The notes under the pieces: generated by a model
What the model saw: the letters and a program-made list of their open reading frames with translations, nothing else
Told to the model about the DNA's origin: nothing
The model's database searches: none
Assembly (NCBI GenBank): GCA_949076555.1
Contig: CARUOB010000032.1
Location: 1-31,417 of the forward strand
Direction of reading: 5' to 3'
Length of the DNA: 31,417 bases
DNA from: an uncultured Lachnospiraceae bacterium
GTDB taxonomy: Bacteria; Bacillota; Clostridia; Lachnospirales; Lachnospiraceae
Part shown: one piece after another, positions 8,542 through 16,983 of the stretch
Numbering within the stretch: position 1 is the stretch's first letter
How the letters are laid out: each line of letters begins with the position of its first letter
Made by a program: the position numbers and the translations under genes

Positions 8542-8698
8542 AATCATCATCCTCCTCCACCAATACCGACGGCGGGTAAATCAGCATATCCTTATACCCC
8601 TCCATTATCGTGATCCTTCTAACCCCTCTTGCCGTCTTTACATTTACAATATGCTTAAAATTCCATGAAGTAATGATGTCACACCCAGCAAGACCCCC
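8534..8698 (-). pseudogene. C-terminal remnant of a PIN-domain protein
   Basis: Reading the minus strand from 8698 gives an open frame of about 54 codons with no start codon. It begins GGLAGCDIITSWNFKHIVNV and ends with MEGYKDMLIYPPSVLVEEDD. The motif CDxIxSWNFKHIVN followed by a GY..I...PP ending is typical of the C-terminal third of PIN-domain nucleases of the VapC-like type. The frame is cut off exactly at the stop codon of the downstream-oriented LRR gene (8699-8701), so the N-terminal two thirds, with the catalytic acids, are missing. It must be non-functional. Identification is from memory of the family, not from a search. Confidence 0.65.
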
Positions 8699-9622
8699 TC
8701 ACAGCGCAAACGCCTCAAAAACATCCTCCGTCCCATGCTCTTCCCCGTGATATTTCATCAGATACGCTTTCATCTCCGTGTGGGCCTGCCCCATATCCTC
8801 CATCATCGACTGAAAATTCTCTCCGGTCACACCGCCAAGCTGTGTTAAAAACTGATAATAGCGCAGGTCGTCCCCGTATTCCTCCAGCACCACGCGCCAT
8901 GTCTCCTCTGTCTCACACCCTTTTATATGCGAAAGGAGATACTGTTCCAGTTTTTCGCGCACGGCCTGCCTAAGCCCATAGTCGTGCATCAGCCGCAGCA
9001 TGGCAAGCCTTACCTTTTCGCGCCTGCGCTGCTCCATATAATAATCCAGATTGTTCTCCCTGCTGCCGTAATCCTCTTCCCCGCAGAGAAGCATTTTGGA
9101 GAAGCCTTCCGCATCCCCTCTCTCCATCAACGTCTGCATCCGTCCGTCCCACTGCGCAATCCACTCCGTCGTGCCCGCACTCTCAAAGTCAAACAGATAA
9201 AAGGCGTCAAGCCTGCTCATAACCGCCGCCAGAAGAAAGGCGGTATCCGCGGTCTTTTTCTCTTCCCCGTCTGCCTCCTCATCCACGATCTGTTCCAGAA
9301 GAAAACAGTCCTTGAAAATCCCCTGTCCGATCTCCATGCGGTGATAGGGCAGAATGACCCGCTGCAGTTTCGCGCAGAAAGCGAAAGCCCAGTCGTCGAT
9401 GCGCACCACAGACGCCGGAAGGGATATCTCCTTCAACAGTTTATTGCTCAAAAAAGCTTTCTTCCCGATACAGGTTACAGGACAATCGGCGATCGCAGAG
9501 GGCACAGCGATCTGCGTATCTTTCCCCCGGTATCCCGTAATCTCCGCCCACTCCCCGTCCGTCTTATATGACAACACGCCCTGCGGCATATTCAGTTCCC
9601 CATATCTTATTTTTCGTTCCAT
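8699..9622 (-). CDS. cytosolic BspA-type leucine-rich-repeat protein of the MoxR/VWA locus
   Basis: The 307-residue product has no signal peptide or membrane segment. Residues about 15-115 hold a few BspA-type leucine-rich repeats (VTCIGKKAFLSNKLLKEISL, then VVRIDDWAFAFCAKLQRVIL). The rest (about 130-307) is a charged helical region I do not recognise. The gene follows the MoxR-type ATPase and VWA genes in the same direction, separated only by a family A repeat, so it may be an adaptor or substrate-recognition subunit for that pair (inference). The start is uncertain: ATG at 9622 lacks a clear ribosome site, while ATG at 9589 has GGGGAA about seven bases upstream. Its 3' end abuts the PIN-domain remnant without any spacer. 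Confidence 0.75.
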   Translation of the reverse strand: MERKIRYGELNMPQGVLSYKTDGEWAEITGYRGKDTQIAVPSAIADCPVTCIGKKAFLSNKLLKEISLPASVVRIDDWAFAFCAKLQRVILPYHRMEIGQGIFKDCFLLEQIVDEEADGEEKKTADTAFLLAAVMSRLDAFYLFDFESAGTTEWIAQWDGRMQTLMERGDAEGFSKMLLCGEEDYGSRENNLDYYMEQRRREKVRLAMLRLMHDYGLRQAVREKLEQYLLSHIKGCETEETWRVVLEEYGDDLRYYQFLTQLGGVTGENFQSMMEDMGQAHTEMKAYLMKYHGEEHGTEDVFEAFAL

Positions 9623-9660
9623 CGTTTCATTACCATCGCTTCACTCTGCGGAATCCGTGC

Positions 9661-9755
9661 GGAGAATGCTGCATCTCAGGCATTCTCTTACGCGAGACTT
9701 AGAATTTCTTGGTGTTCCGTCCAATGACGGAACATCTTTAGAAATTCTTCTCGCG
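9661..9755 (-). repeat. family A intergenic repeat, copy 1
   Basis: Two hairpins between moxR and the LRR gene. On the minus strand the first arm pairs CGCGAGA with TCTCGCG around an inner GTTCCG/CGGAAC stem and AGAAATTCT/AGAATTTCT-like arms (9691-9755). The second pairs GAGAATGC with GCATTCTC (9662-9687). It starts three bases after the moxR stop codon. This copy is the most diverged at its outer stem. Confidence 0.85.
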
Positions 9756-9758
9756 TTT

Positions 9759-11276
9759 TTATAGTTCCAGTTCTTCAATCCGTGCGGTCAGCTCCGCTCC
9801 ACGCTCGGTGAGCATCAGTTCCTCGTTGTGCCTCTGGTAGTCCTCACATCCGTAAAGGCTGATAAACTTCGCGCAGTCCGCCTGCACCGTACACTCCGTC
9901 ACCAAAATCAGCATCTCATTGCCGGAACCGAAGGTGTCCTCCACAAACTGAAAGAGGAAATGCATCCGCTCTTTCACCCGTTCCGTATCCTGCTTGTACG
10001 CAGAGACTTTCATGTCAAACTGTTCTTTCACCCGGGCAAACCCGGCTGCGCCGTCCGCCGTCTCCGCAAGCCGCAGCGTCTTTTCACAGCCAGAAAGGAA
10101 GCCCGCTATCGCCCTGTTCAGACGCTTATCCCGCGCGGACAAAGCCCCCGCCTTCTGCAGAGACTCCGTCGCCTTCTGCCTGCCCTGCGCCTGTTTTGCG
10201 GCAAGGGCCGAAAGCGCCTGCGCCGTCTCCCCCGCCTCCGCCTTTGCCTTCAACGCTCTGAGGGGATTCATCAGCTCACTCAATATTTGTGAATCCAGCA
10301 TATTTTCGCGGATATCCTGCTGTATCCTGTCAATCAGCATCCCCATCAGGGACAGCCGCTCATCGAAATCGGCCTTTCTCGCTTTATCCTTCGCCTGTTC
10401 GCTGACTATTCCGGTCAAAATCTCCTCCGCCTTATAGTCGTTCTGATACTTCCGGTACAAGTCATAATACGCCGTAAATTCTCTGACGATCCGGTCATGC
10501 CTCAAATACTGCCCGACGAAGGACTCCTCCACCGCAATCTGTTCTTCCTCATAGAGCGCAAGCATCTCGGAGAGATCCTCCCAGCCTCTCGCCGTAATGT
10601 AGCTCCTGCCCTTCACCGTGGTCTCCACCTGATAGAAATCTTCCTTTTTCATATCCAGATAGTTCAGAATCGCCGTGTGCACGCCCCGTTCTCTCGCGTA
10701 TTCCCGCCATACCGCATAGTCCGCCTCCACCTTCAGAATCTTTAACCGGTCCAGCGTCACTATGTCAAACTCCCGCACCGACTTATTGTACTCCGGCGGG
10801 TTGCCCGCCGTCACGATGACCCATCCCTCCGGCACCTGATGGCGGCCGAAAATCTTATACTGCAAAAACTGCAGCATGGAAGGCGCAAGCGTCTCCGACA
10901 CACAGTTGATCTCGTCCAAAAACAATATGCCCTCCCGGATGCCGCTTTCTGCCATTACATCATAGACGGAGGTGATAATCTCGCTCATGGTATATTCCGA
11001 CACGTCGTACGCCTTTCCCTCATACTCCTTATGCACGATAAAGGGAAGACCCAGCGCGGACTGTCTCGTGTGGTGGGTCATGGAATAGGACACCAGCGCG
11101 ATCCCAAGCTCCTGCGCAATCTGCTCCATGATCGCCGTCTTGCCGACACCCGGCGCGCCGAGCAGAAAGATGGGCCGCTGCCTGACAACGGGTATCCGAT
11201 ACTCCCCCTCCTCGTCCTTTTTCAGATAAATTCTGACTGAATCCTTGATATAGTTCTTCGCATCCTTAATATTCAT
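9759..11276 (-). CDS. MoxR-type AAA+ ATPase
   Basis: This 505-residue AAA+ protein has Walker A GAPGVGKT (residues 40-47), Walker B ILFLDE with D121 and E122, a sensor-1 region VTAGNPPEYN and an arginine region LDRLKI. About 270 C-terminal residues are helical and charged. MoxR-family ATPases usually act with VWA-domain proteins as chaperones that insert metals or remodel protein complexes. The VWA gene lies directly upstream, which supports such a pair here. The start at 11276 is preferred, since AGGAG lies 11 bases upstream and MNIKDAK resembles relatives; ATG at 11297 has no ribosome site. Substrate unknown. Confidence 0.85.
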   Translation of the reverse strand: MNIKDAKNYIKDSVRIYLKKDEEGEYRIPVVRQRPIFLLGAPGVGKTAIMEQIAQELGIALVSYSMTHHTRQSALGLPFIVHKEYEGKAYDVSEYTMSEIITSVYDVMAESGIREGILFLDEINCVSETLAPSMLQFLQYKIFGRHQVPEGWVIVTAGNPPEYNKSVREFDIVTLDRLKILKVEADYAVWREYARERGVHTAILNYLDMKKEDFYQVETTVKGRSYITARGWEDLSEMLALYEEEQIAVEESFVGQYLRHDRIVREFTAYYDLYRKYQNDYKAEEILTGIVSEQAKDKARKADFDERLSLMGMLIDRIQQDIRENMLDSQILSELMNPLRALKAKAEAGETAQALSALAAKQAQGRQKATESLQKAGALSARDKRLNRAIAGFLSGCEKTLRLAETADGAAGFARVKEQFDMKVSAYKQDTERVKERMHFLFQFVEDTFGSGNEMLILVTECTVQADCAKFISLYGCEDYQRHNEELMLTERGAELTARIEELEL

Positions 11277-11310
11277 ATATCTGTACGCTCCTGTCATTCA
11301 TCTCAAATAC

Positions 11311-11440
11311 GGAGAATGCCGTCTTTCAGGCATTCTCCTGTGTGAGAAAAGTCTGCAAAGCAGACTTAGTACTTCCAAGCCAGCTCTGCTGGCTTTGCGA
11401 TGCAGCCCCTGCTGCTGAGCTTTAGAAGTCCTTCTCACAC
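11311..11440 (-). repeat. family A intergenic repeat, copy 2 (extended form)
   Basis: At 130 bp this is the longest copy. The GGAGAATGCC/GGCATTCTCC hairpin lies at 11311-11338 and the outer TGTGAGAA/TTCTCACA stem at about 11341-11439. Inside are extra arms AGTCTGC-AAA-GCAGACT and AAGCCAGC-TCT-GCTGGCTT. The repeat overlaps the VWA gene: the last six codons and the TAA stop are repeat sequence. Confidence 0.85.
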
Positions 11441-12720
11441 GCCTCCAGAACAAGTCTGATCGCCCATGGCGGTACCTGTGGCGCGTTGTCATCGTCATGA
11501 AGGAACACAAACGCCACGTCGTAATCCGGCATCTGCTCCGGATAAATCCCATATCCGTCGGTAAAGTAGATCATCCCTTTCAGCCGCGCAAGCTCTCCCG
11601 CCTCCCGCAGCTTTTCCACGTAGGAAAATACCGGACGAAAATCCGTGGAACCAAAGCCCGTCAGTTTCCCCTGCTCCATAAAGCGGTCAAACTCTTCCCG
11701 CTCCGTAATCTTCACATCCTGCTGCACCTCGCTGTCGCACTGGATGATGTGCACATTGATTTTCGTAAAAAAACTTTCCGCATCCTGCATGATATTGTAG
11801 GTCTTGCGCAGAAAATCCTGTACAATCTCCCCCCTGCAGGAGGCGGAAGTGTCGATCGCAATCACGAAATCCCGGATTTTATTGCTGTCCTTATACTCAA
11901 GCGGCTCCACCAGCGGCATATTGCCGTAAGTGTCCAGCCCGTAAGTGTAATAGATGTAGTCAAACTCGTCGTCGTTGACCTGTATGGATTCCCCCATAAC
12001 CATAAATTTTTTCAAGAACCCGGCATAGTCATAGTGCTCCCTTGTGGCTTCCCTCAGATTCTCCTCTATGCTCTCCGCGCTGTTCTTATCGCGGCTGAAA
12101 CTCTTTAAGTCCGCCTTGATGCGCTCGCTGACCTTGCGCCACTCCTCTCGGGAAAGCTCCAGCTCTTCCCGCCTGTCCCAGTAGATATGCTCGTCAAAGT
12201 GACACAGCTTATGCCATTCCTCCACCGCCTTTTCGGACGGCTCCTCCACCCGGAAATGCCTGTAAATCTTCTCCGCCGTCAGACCGCCCGCCTGCTTCTT
12301 CAAAATCTCCAGACGATTCTTAAGGGTGTCGTCCGTCTGCAAGCCGGTCAGATGCAGATTGATGTCCAGAATCGTGCTTTCCACGGCGATGTCGGAAGCC
12401 ATGTCCCAATAGAGCCTGTTCATCTTGTCCGTCCCGCTGCTGTGGAAAAAGATACCGTGCAGAAGCGTGTGCAGGTAAAGTCGCGCCGCATAGTTCGGCG
12501 CTGCCTTATATTGTCTGAGCAGATGCACCGGGTCATAGTAGAGCGTGGCGCCGTCAAACAAGTGCGCGCCCGTCTGCTGCCTGCACGTAAGTTTCAGCTT
12601 CGACAAAGCCACATCCAAAAACCGCATGTTGATCAGAAGACCGTCATGGGCAAGACGCAAAATTTCCTCCGCCAAACTCTCTATTTTCTGTTGTCTGTCG
12701 GAAATGTTCTCTGTTTCCAT
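11422..12720 (-). CDS. VWA-like protein with N-terminal putative metallopeptidase domain (DUF2201 type)
   Basis: The 432-residue product has an N-terminal putative zincin domain (about 15-270) and a C-terminal von Willebrand A domain (about 283-430). The MIDAS metal site is complete: D290-T-S292-A-S294, T359 and D388. In the zincin region the helix reads HTLLHGIFFH (H84-H93). The three histidines are spaced as in the family's HExxHxxxxH motif, but the catalytic Glu is replaced by Thr85. It is therefore probably not a working protease (inference). It precedes the MoxR ATPase gene, its likely partner. The start at 12720 follows GGGAGG; ATG at 12744 has none. The final residues CEKDF are encoded by a family A repeat. 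Confidence 0.85.
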   Translation of the reverse strand: METENISDRQQKIESLAEEILRLAHDGLLINMRFLDVALSKLKLTCRQQTGAHLFDGATLYYDPVHLLRQYKAAPNYAARLYLHTLLHGIFFHSSGTDKMNRLYWDMASDIAVESTILDINLHLTGLQTDDTLKNRLEILKKQAGGLTAEKIYRHFRVEEPSEKAVEEWHKLCHFDEHIYWDRREELELSREEWRKVSERIKADLKSFSRDKNSAESIEENLREATREHYDYAGFLKKFMVMGESIQVNDDEFDYIYYTYGLDTYGNMPLVEPLEYKDSNKIRDFVIAIDTSASCRGEIVQDFLRKTYNIMQDAESFFTKINVHIIQCDSEVQQDVKITEREEFDRFMEQGKLTGFGSTDFRPVFSYVEKLREAGELARLKGMIYFTDGYGIYPEQMPDYDVAFVFLHDDDNAPQVPPWAIRLVLEACEKDF

Positions 12721-12833
12721 GCCAATCCGCCTCCCCTCTGTCATCGCAGTCGCGCAGGTTCCACTTTATGTAAACCAAACTTCACATAGCCGATTTCATG
12801 CTGTGGCAGCATATTTTGTATATGTTATGTTAA

Positions 12834-13580
12834 CTACTTAATCCAATACAGCACAAGCAGATGTACCGGATAAAAAAAGTAGAAAAACCATTTCGAAAAA
12901 TGCCGCCCCTTTTTCGCCCGCTCACCATTGTAAAATACCAGAACCACAACCGCCGCCACAAGGATTCCCACCCCGGAAAGCGCCGCGTGGGTGACGGCAT
13001 ACGCTGTCCAGTCCCCCTGCTCCCCAAACATATAGTTCTGTGTATTCAACACCGCAAACAGCAGATAAGCCACACCAAAGCTCGCCGCCTGCTTTCTCCG
13101 GTCTCCCCCGTTCCTGCAAAGCAGAAATGTCAAAAGCGGCGCGACAATGGGCCAGTCACCGTTCACCGTGGCCAAGATCAAAAACAGTACGCATCCGCCC
13201 TGCAAAACGGGACTGCTCACACGCTCCATCACCACAAGAATCAGGAAACAGCAAAACAGTGTATACATCATGTTAAGACCGCGCTGTCCGAAAGCAAGCG
13301 TAAAAGGAAGCTGGGATAAAGCCGCAAACAAAAACAGTCTCAACCCATACCTTGCTTTGGAACGCGTATAGGCATAACCCTCCACCATGAAAAAACACAT
13401 CACCGGCGCCGTAAAGAACCCGATATCCTCCAAAATCTCATAGAGAAGCGTCCCTCTCGTAAGAAATACATGCCCGGTGTGGTTGAGCAGCATGGTGAAC
13501 ATGGCAATATATTTAATGACATCGCGGTTCAGTACCCGCAGCCCGCCTTTCGCTGTGTCCGTCTGTATCCGTCCATCCAT
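12834..13580 (-). CDS. TraX-family membrane protein
   Basis: The 248-residue protein is almost entirely membrane-embedded, with about eight hydrophobic segments. The N-terminal pattern LNRDVIKYIAMFTMLLNHTG and the following FFTAPVMCFFMVEGYAYTRS are characteristic of the TraX family. F-plasmid TraX acetylates pilin; chromosomal relatives in Firmicutes have unknown substrates and belong to the wider acyltransferase group. The start at 13580 has AGGAG eight bases upstream. A 32-codon in-frame extension has no ribosome site. The gene lies between the hydrolase and VWA genes on the same strand. No conjugation genes are nearby, so the pilin role should not be transferred. Confidence 0.85.
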   Translation of the reverse strand: MDGRIQTDTAKGGLRVLNRDVIKYIAMFTMLLNHTGHVFLTRGTLLYEILEDIGFFTAPVMCFFMVEGYAYTRSKARYGLRLFLFAALSQLPFTLAFGQRGLNMMYTLFCCFLILVVMERVSSPVLQGGCVLFLILATVNGDWPIVAPLLTFLLCRNGGDRRKQAASFGVAYLLFAVLNTQNYMFGEQGDWTAYAVTHAALSGVGILVAAVVVLVFYNGERAKKGRHFSKWFFYFFYPVHLLVLYWIK

Positions 13581-13682
13581 ATTCCGTTCTCCTGTTTTGC
13601 AGACGCCGCTCACTTCTGGCCTGCCGCTTTTTCCCGCGGTTTCCGCAGTACGGCGTCCCTGCCTCTTTGCTCTCATTACGTT

Positions 13683-13740
13683 GAGATAGGCGATCCGCAG
13701 TCTATGCGGTCGCCCATCTTTCGCTCGTTCCTATCTCGTT
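13683..13740. repeat. intergenic hairpin between hydrolase and traX-like gene
   Basis: Outer stem GAGATAGG (13684-13691) with CCTATCTC (about 13731-13738) encloses an inner hairpin CGATCCGCA-GTCTA-TGCGGTCG. No T tract follows on either side, so it is not a standard terminator. Its plan resembles the family B elements but it lacks the TGCAAGCA cap. Confidence 0.6.
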
Positions 13741-13817
13741 TTATCTGCCCGCATCCGGCCCTTCTGTGTTCTTTATGCCATGCGGCCGACCGCCACGATG
13801 TCATTTTCCGGCCTTCC

Positions 13818-14450
13818 TCACTGTACAAACGGATTATATTCCTTCTCATGACCGATGGTCGTGGATTCACCGTGCCCGGGATACACTTTCGTCTCATCCG
13901 GCAGTGCAAACAATTTGTCTTTGACCGATCTGGTCAGTGCGCTCATGCTGCCCGTTGCCAGATCCGTTCTGCCGACCGATTCCTGAAAAAGCGTGTCACC
14001 CGCAAGGAGGATACCCGCCTCCTCAAAATAATAACAGCAGCTTCCCACCGTATGTCCCGGCGTGGCAATCAGCTTACAGGTCATATCCGCGATCGTAATC
14101 TCCTCATTGTCTTTCAAATATCTGTCCGGAATCACCGTGTAAGGACGTCCCACCTGATCGGAAACATTCGTAACCGCATCCTCACAGAGCGCCTTCTCCT
14201 CCTCATAGGCATAAACCGGCGCACCCGAGAGTTCCCGCAGCCTGTTGCATCCCCAGATATGGTCAAAATGGGCGTGCGTCAGAAGAATCCCTTTCACCTG
14301 AAAGCCTTTCTCCCGTAATGTCTCGTAAATATAGTCGCCCTTGTCAGCCGGGTCGAAGAAAATCACATCCTTCGTTCCCTCTTTATACACAAAATAGCAA
14401 TTCGTCTGGCAGATGCCAAGCATCAGCCTGCCTATTTTTAAATCTGACAT
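13818..14450 (-). CDS. metallo-beta-lactamase-fold hydrolase (glyoxalase II-like)
   Basis: The 210-residue length and motifs fit the small GloB-like hydrolases of Firmicutes. The binuclear metal site is complete: T58-H59-A-H61-F-D63-H64, H133 (PGHT), D152 (AGDTLF) and H193 (YPGHG). Such proteins hydrolyse thioesters such as hydroxyacyl-thiols; the true substrate is not known for most of them. It follows relA/spoT across a family A repeat and probably shares its transcript. The start at 14450 has AGAGG and AGGGAAG just upstream. Confidence 0.9.
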   Translation of the reverse strand: MSDLKIGRLMLGICQTNCYFVYKEGTKDVIFFDPADKGDYIYETLREKGFQVKGILLTHAHFDHIWGCNRLRELSGAPVYAYEEEKALCEDAVTNVSDQVGRPYTVIPDRYLKDNEEITIADMTCKLIATPGHTVGSCCYYFEEAGILLAGDTLFQESVGRTDLATGSMSALTRSVKDKLFALPDETKVYPGHGESTTIGHEKEYNPFVQ

Positions 14451-14477
14451 CTTCCCTGTTCCTCTCTTCCCCTATAC

Positions 14478-14590
14478 AGAGAATGCCGCATTTCAGGCAT
14501 TCTCCCAAGTGAGATTCAGTACTTCCAAGTCAGCTTTGCTGACTTTGTTCCTGTCCTATGGCGGGACGTCTTTAGAAGTACTTCTCACTT
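14478..14590 (-). repeat. family A intergenic repeat, copy 3
   Basis: Outer stem AAGTGAGA/TCTCACTT (about 14506-14590), inner arms AGTACTTC/GAAGTACT, a GTCC/GGAC-type arm and an extra AAGTCAGC-TTT-GCTGACTT arm, followed by the GAGAATGC/GCATTCTC hairpin (about 14479-14504). It begins two bases beyond the relA/spoT stop codon. The extra arm is shared with copy 2 only. Confidence 0.85.
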
Positions 14591-14592
14591 TG

Positions 14593-16908
14593 TCAACCGG
14601 TTGTTCTCTCAATATCAATAATGCTCTCGATGGTTCTGATCTTATCGATGATCCGCTGCAGTTCCTCTTTGCTGCCGATCTCAAAGCTGACCATAATGGT
14701 CGCCGTACCCTGCTTGTTCACTCTCGTATTCAACGCCTGAATGTCGATCTCCTTCTCTGTGAGCGCCCGGGACACATCCGCCAGAAGGCCGTTTCTGTTG
14801 TTGGCGTAAATGCTGATCTCGACCAGATACTTCTCCCCGGCCGCCGCCCCTTCCATGTGTTGCCATTCCGCGTCAATCAGGCGGTTTCTGTCTATCTCAG
14901 GCAGATTCATCAGGTTGACACAGTCTGTCCTGTGAATGGAAATGCCCCTTCCTCTGGTGACGAAACCCACGATCTCATCCCCCGGCACCGGACTGCAGCA
15001 CTTGGAAAAGCGAACCGCCACATCATGAATGCCCTTCACCACAATGGCGCTGCTGCTCTTGCCCTGTTTCACGCGGTTGATGCGTACATTCTCCTCGATT
15101 TCCGCTAACACCTCGGCGTCCGTCATTTCCCGCCTGTGGTCTTTCTCATAAAGCTCCTGCATACGGTTGATGATCTGCCCCTCTTTGAGGGCGCCGTGCC
15201 CAACCGCCGCCAACACCGATTCCCAGTTCTGGAAACCGTATTTCTTCATGACGGCTTCCTCGTAGCGGCTTGTCAAGACATCCGAAGCATTGATCGATTT
15301 CGCCTTACAGTAAGCGTAAATCAACTCCCGTCCCTTGACGATATTGTCCTCTTTCAGTTCATTCTTAAACCACTGGTTGATTTTATTTTTGGCCTGTGTG
15401 CTCTTTACAACGTTCAGCCAGTCACGGCTCGGACCCTTGGAGTTCTGGGAAGTCATAATCTCCACCCGGTCGCCGTTTTTGATCTCGTAATCTATAGTCA
15501 CAAGTTTGCCGTTGACTCTCGCGCCGATCATTTTATTCCCCACCGCGCTGTGTACGCTGTAGGCGAAATCAATGGGCGTGGAACCCGCCGGCAGGCTTTT
15601 CACATCCCCCGTAGGGGTAAAGCAGAATACCGTGTCGGCAAAGAGGTTTAAATCATCCTTCAGAAGATTCATAAACTCTTTGTTGTCCGTCATATCCTGC
15701 TGCCACTCCAAAATCTGCCGCAGCCAGACAAGTTTCTCCTCCTCCTGCGTCTCCACCTTCTTGCCGTTAGAGGCCTCCTTGTATTTCCAGTGCGCAGCAA
15801 TACCGTACTCCGCTGCCTTGTGCATCTCGTAGGTGCGGATCTGGATCTCGAAGGGCTGTCCGCTGGCGCCGATCAGCGTGGTGTGGAGGGACTGGTACAT
15901 GTTCGACTTCGGCATGGCGATATAGTCCTTGAAACGGCCGGGAATCGGCTTATACATCTCATGGATCACGCCAAGCGCGGCATAGCAGTCTTTCACCGAA
16001 TCCACAATGATACGCACCGCAAACAGATCATAGATCTGGTCTATGGACTTATTCTGGTTCTTCATTTTCTTATAAATGCTGAAAAAATGCTTGATACGGC
16101 CGTCGATCTGGGACTTTATCCCCGCGTTTTTGATATGCACGCTGACCTCGTCCACAATAGCCTGAATATAACGCTCCCGCTCGCTCTTCCTGACGGCAAT
16201 TTTATCCACCAGATCATAATAAGCCTCGGGTTCCAAATATTTTAATGACAAATCGTCTAATTCCACCTTAATCTTTGAAATGCCCAAACGCTGGGCAATG
16301 GGAGAATAAATATCCAGCGTCTCCCTCGCGATTTCCTGCTGCTTCTCCGGCCGCATATGCTGCAATGTCCGCATATTGTGCAGACGGTCCGCCAGCTTGA
16401 TGAGTATGACGCGAATATCCCTCGCCATGGCAAGGAACATTTTGCGCAGATTTTCCGCCTGCCGCTCCAGCTTCTCCGCGTCCTTATCGTAATTTCCGTG
16501 TTCTCCGTGAAAATTCAGCTTATCCAGTTTCGTGACGCCGTCCACCAGATGGGCCACGTCCTCCCCAAACTGTTCGCCGATCTCCTCATCCGTCATAATG
16601 GTGTCTTCCACCACATCATGCAGAAGCCCCGCCACAATCGTCTCCTTATCCAGCTCCAGATCTGCAAGGATAATGGACACATACAGCGGATGGATGATAT
16701 ATGGCTCCCCGGATTTTCTCGCCTGTCCCTTGTGCGCGTCAGAAGCGATCCGGTAGGCTTTTCTGATCAGACTGATATCCGTCGATGGGTGATATTTGCG
16801 CACACGGGCAATAAGCTCCTCGTAAAGCTGCCCGGGAGTCTGAAATTCCTCTATCGATTCTATTCTGCCGTCGTCAAAAACCAGTTCTGTCTTTTCTTCT
16901 GTCGCCAT
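14593..16908 (-). CDS. relA: bifunctional (p)ppGpp synthetase/hydrolase RelA/SpoT
   Basis: This long RSH enzyme makes and degrades the stringent-response alarmone (p)ppGpp. The 771 residues follow the standard order: HD hydrolase domain (about 45-190, with H73 and H97-D98 in LLHDVVEDT); synthetase domain (about 235-350, GRFKDYIAMPKSNMYQSLHT); TGS domain (about 395-455, VFCFTPTGDVKSLPAGSTP); the conserved-cysteine domain (RFSKCCSPVPGDEI); and a C-terminal ACT domain (last 75 residues). The intact HD motif indicates an active hydrolase, as expected for the single long RSH of a Firmicute. AGGTG lies six bases before the start. It leads a minus-strand group with its own promoter at 16955-16983. 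Confidence 0.96.
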   Translation of the reverse strand: MATEEKTELVFDDGRIESIEEFQTPGQLYEELIARVRKYHPSTDISLIRKAYRIASDAHKGQARKSGEPYIIHPLYVSIILADLELDKETIVAGLLHDVVEDTIMTDEEIGEQFGEDVAHLVDGVTKLDKLNFHGEHGNYDKDAEKLERQAENLRKMFLAMARDIRVILIKLADRLHNMRTLQHMRPEKQQEIARETLDIYSPIAQRLGISKIKVELDDLSLKYLEPEAYYDLVDKIAVRKSERERYIQAIVDEVSVHIKNAGIKSQIDGRIKHFFSIYKKMKNQNKSIDQIYDLFAVRIIVDSVKDCYAALGVIHEMYKPIPGRFKDYIAMPKSNMYQSLHTTLIGASGQPFEIQIRTYEMHKAAEYGIAAHWKYKEASNGKKVETQEEEKLVWLRQILEWQQDMTDNKEFMNLLKDDLNLFADTVFCFTPTGDVKSLPAGSTPIDFAYSVHSAVGNKMIGARVNGKLVTIDYEIKNGDRVEIMTSQNSKGPSRDWLNVVKSTQAKNKINQWFKNELKEDNIVKGRELIYAYCKAKSINASDVLTSRYEEAVMKKYGFQNWESVLAAVGHGALKEGQIINRMQELYEKDHRREMTDAEVLAEIEENVRINRVKQGKSSSAIVVKGIHDVAVRFSKCCSPVPGDEIVGFVTRGRGISIHRTDCVNLMNLPEIDRNRLIDAEWQHMEGAAAGEKYLVEISIYANNRNGLLADVSRALTEKEIDIQALNTRVNKQGTATIMVSFEIGSKEELQRIIDKIRTIESIIDIERTTG

Positions 16909-16954
16909 ACATTCACCTAACCCTTATCGGATTACATAATATTACATACTAGCC

Positions 16955-16983
16955 ATTTTACGCCATTTTCGTAGTATTTGCAA
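16955..16983 (-). promoter_or_regulatory. sigma-A promoter of relA/spoT
   Basis: Minus strand TTGCAA (16978-16983), 17-base spacer, TAAAAT (16955-16960). The start codon is about 45 bases downstream. It is the only promoter-like pair I see before the gene. Confidence 0.7.

Noticed and set aside
12834..13580. TraX-like protein as a sign of a conjugative element.
   Set aside because: No relaxase, type IV secretion, pilin, integrase or origin of transfer is visible; chromosomal TraX relatives are common in Firmicutes.
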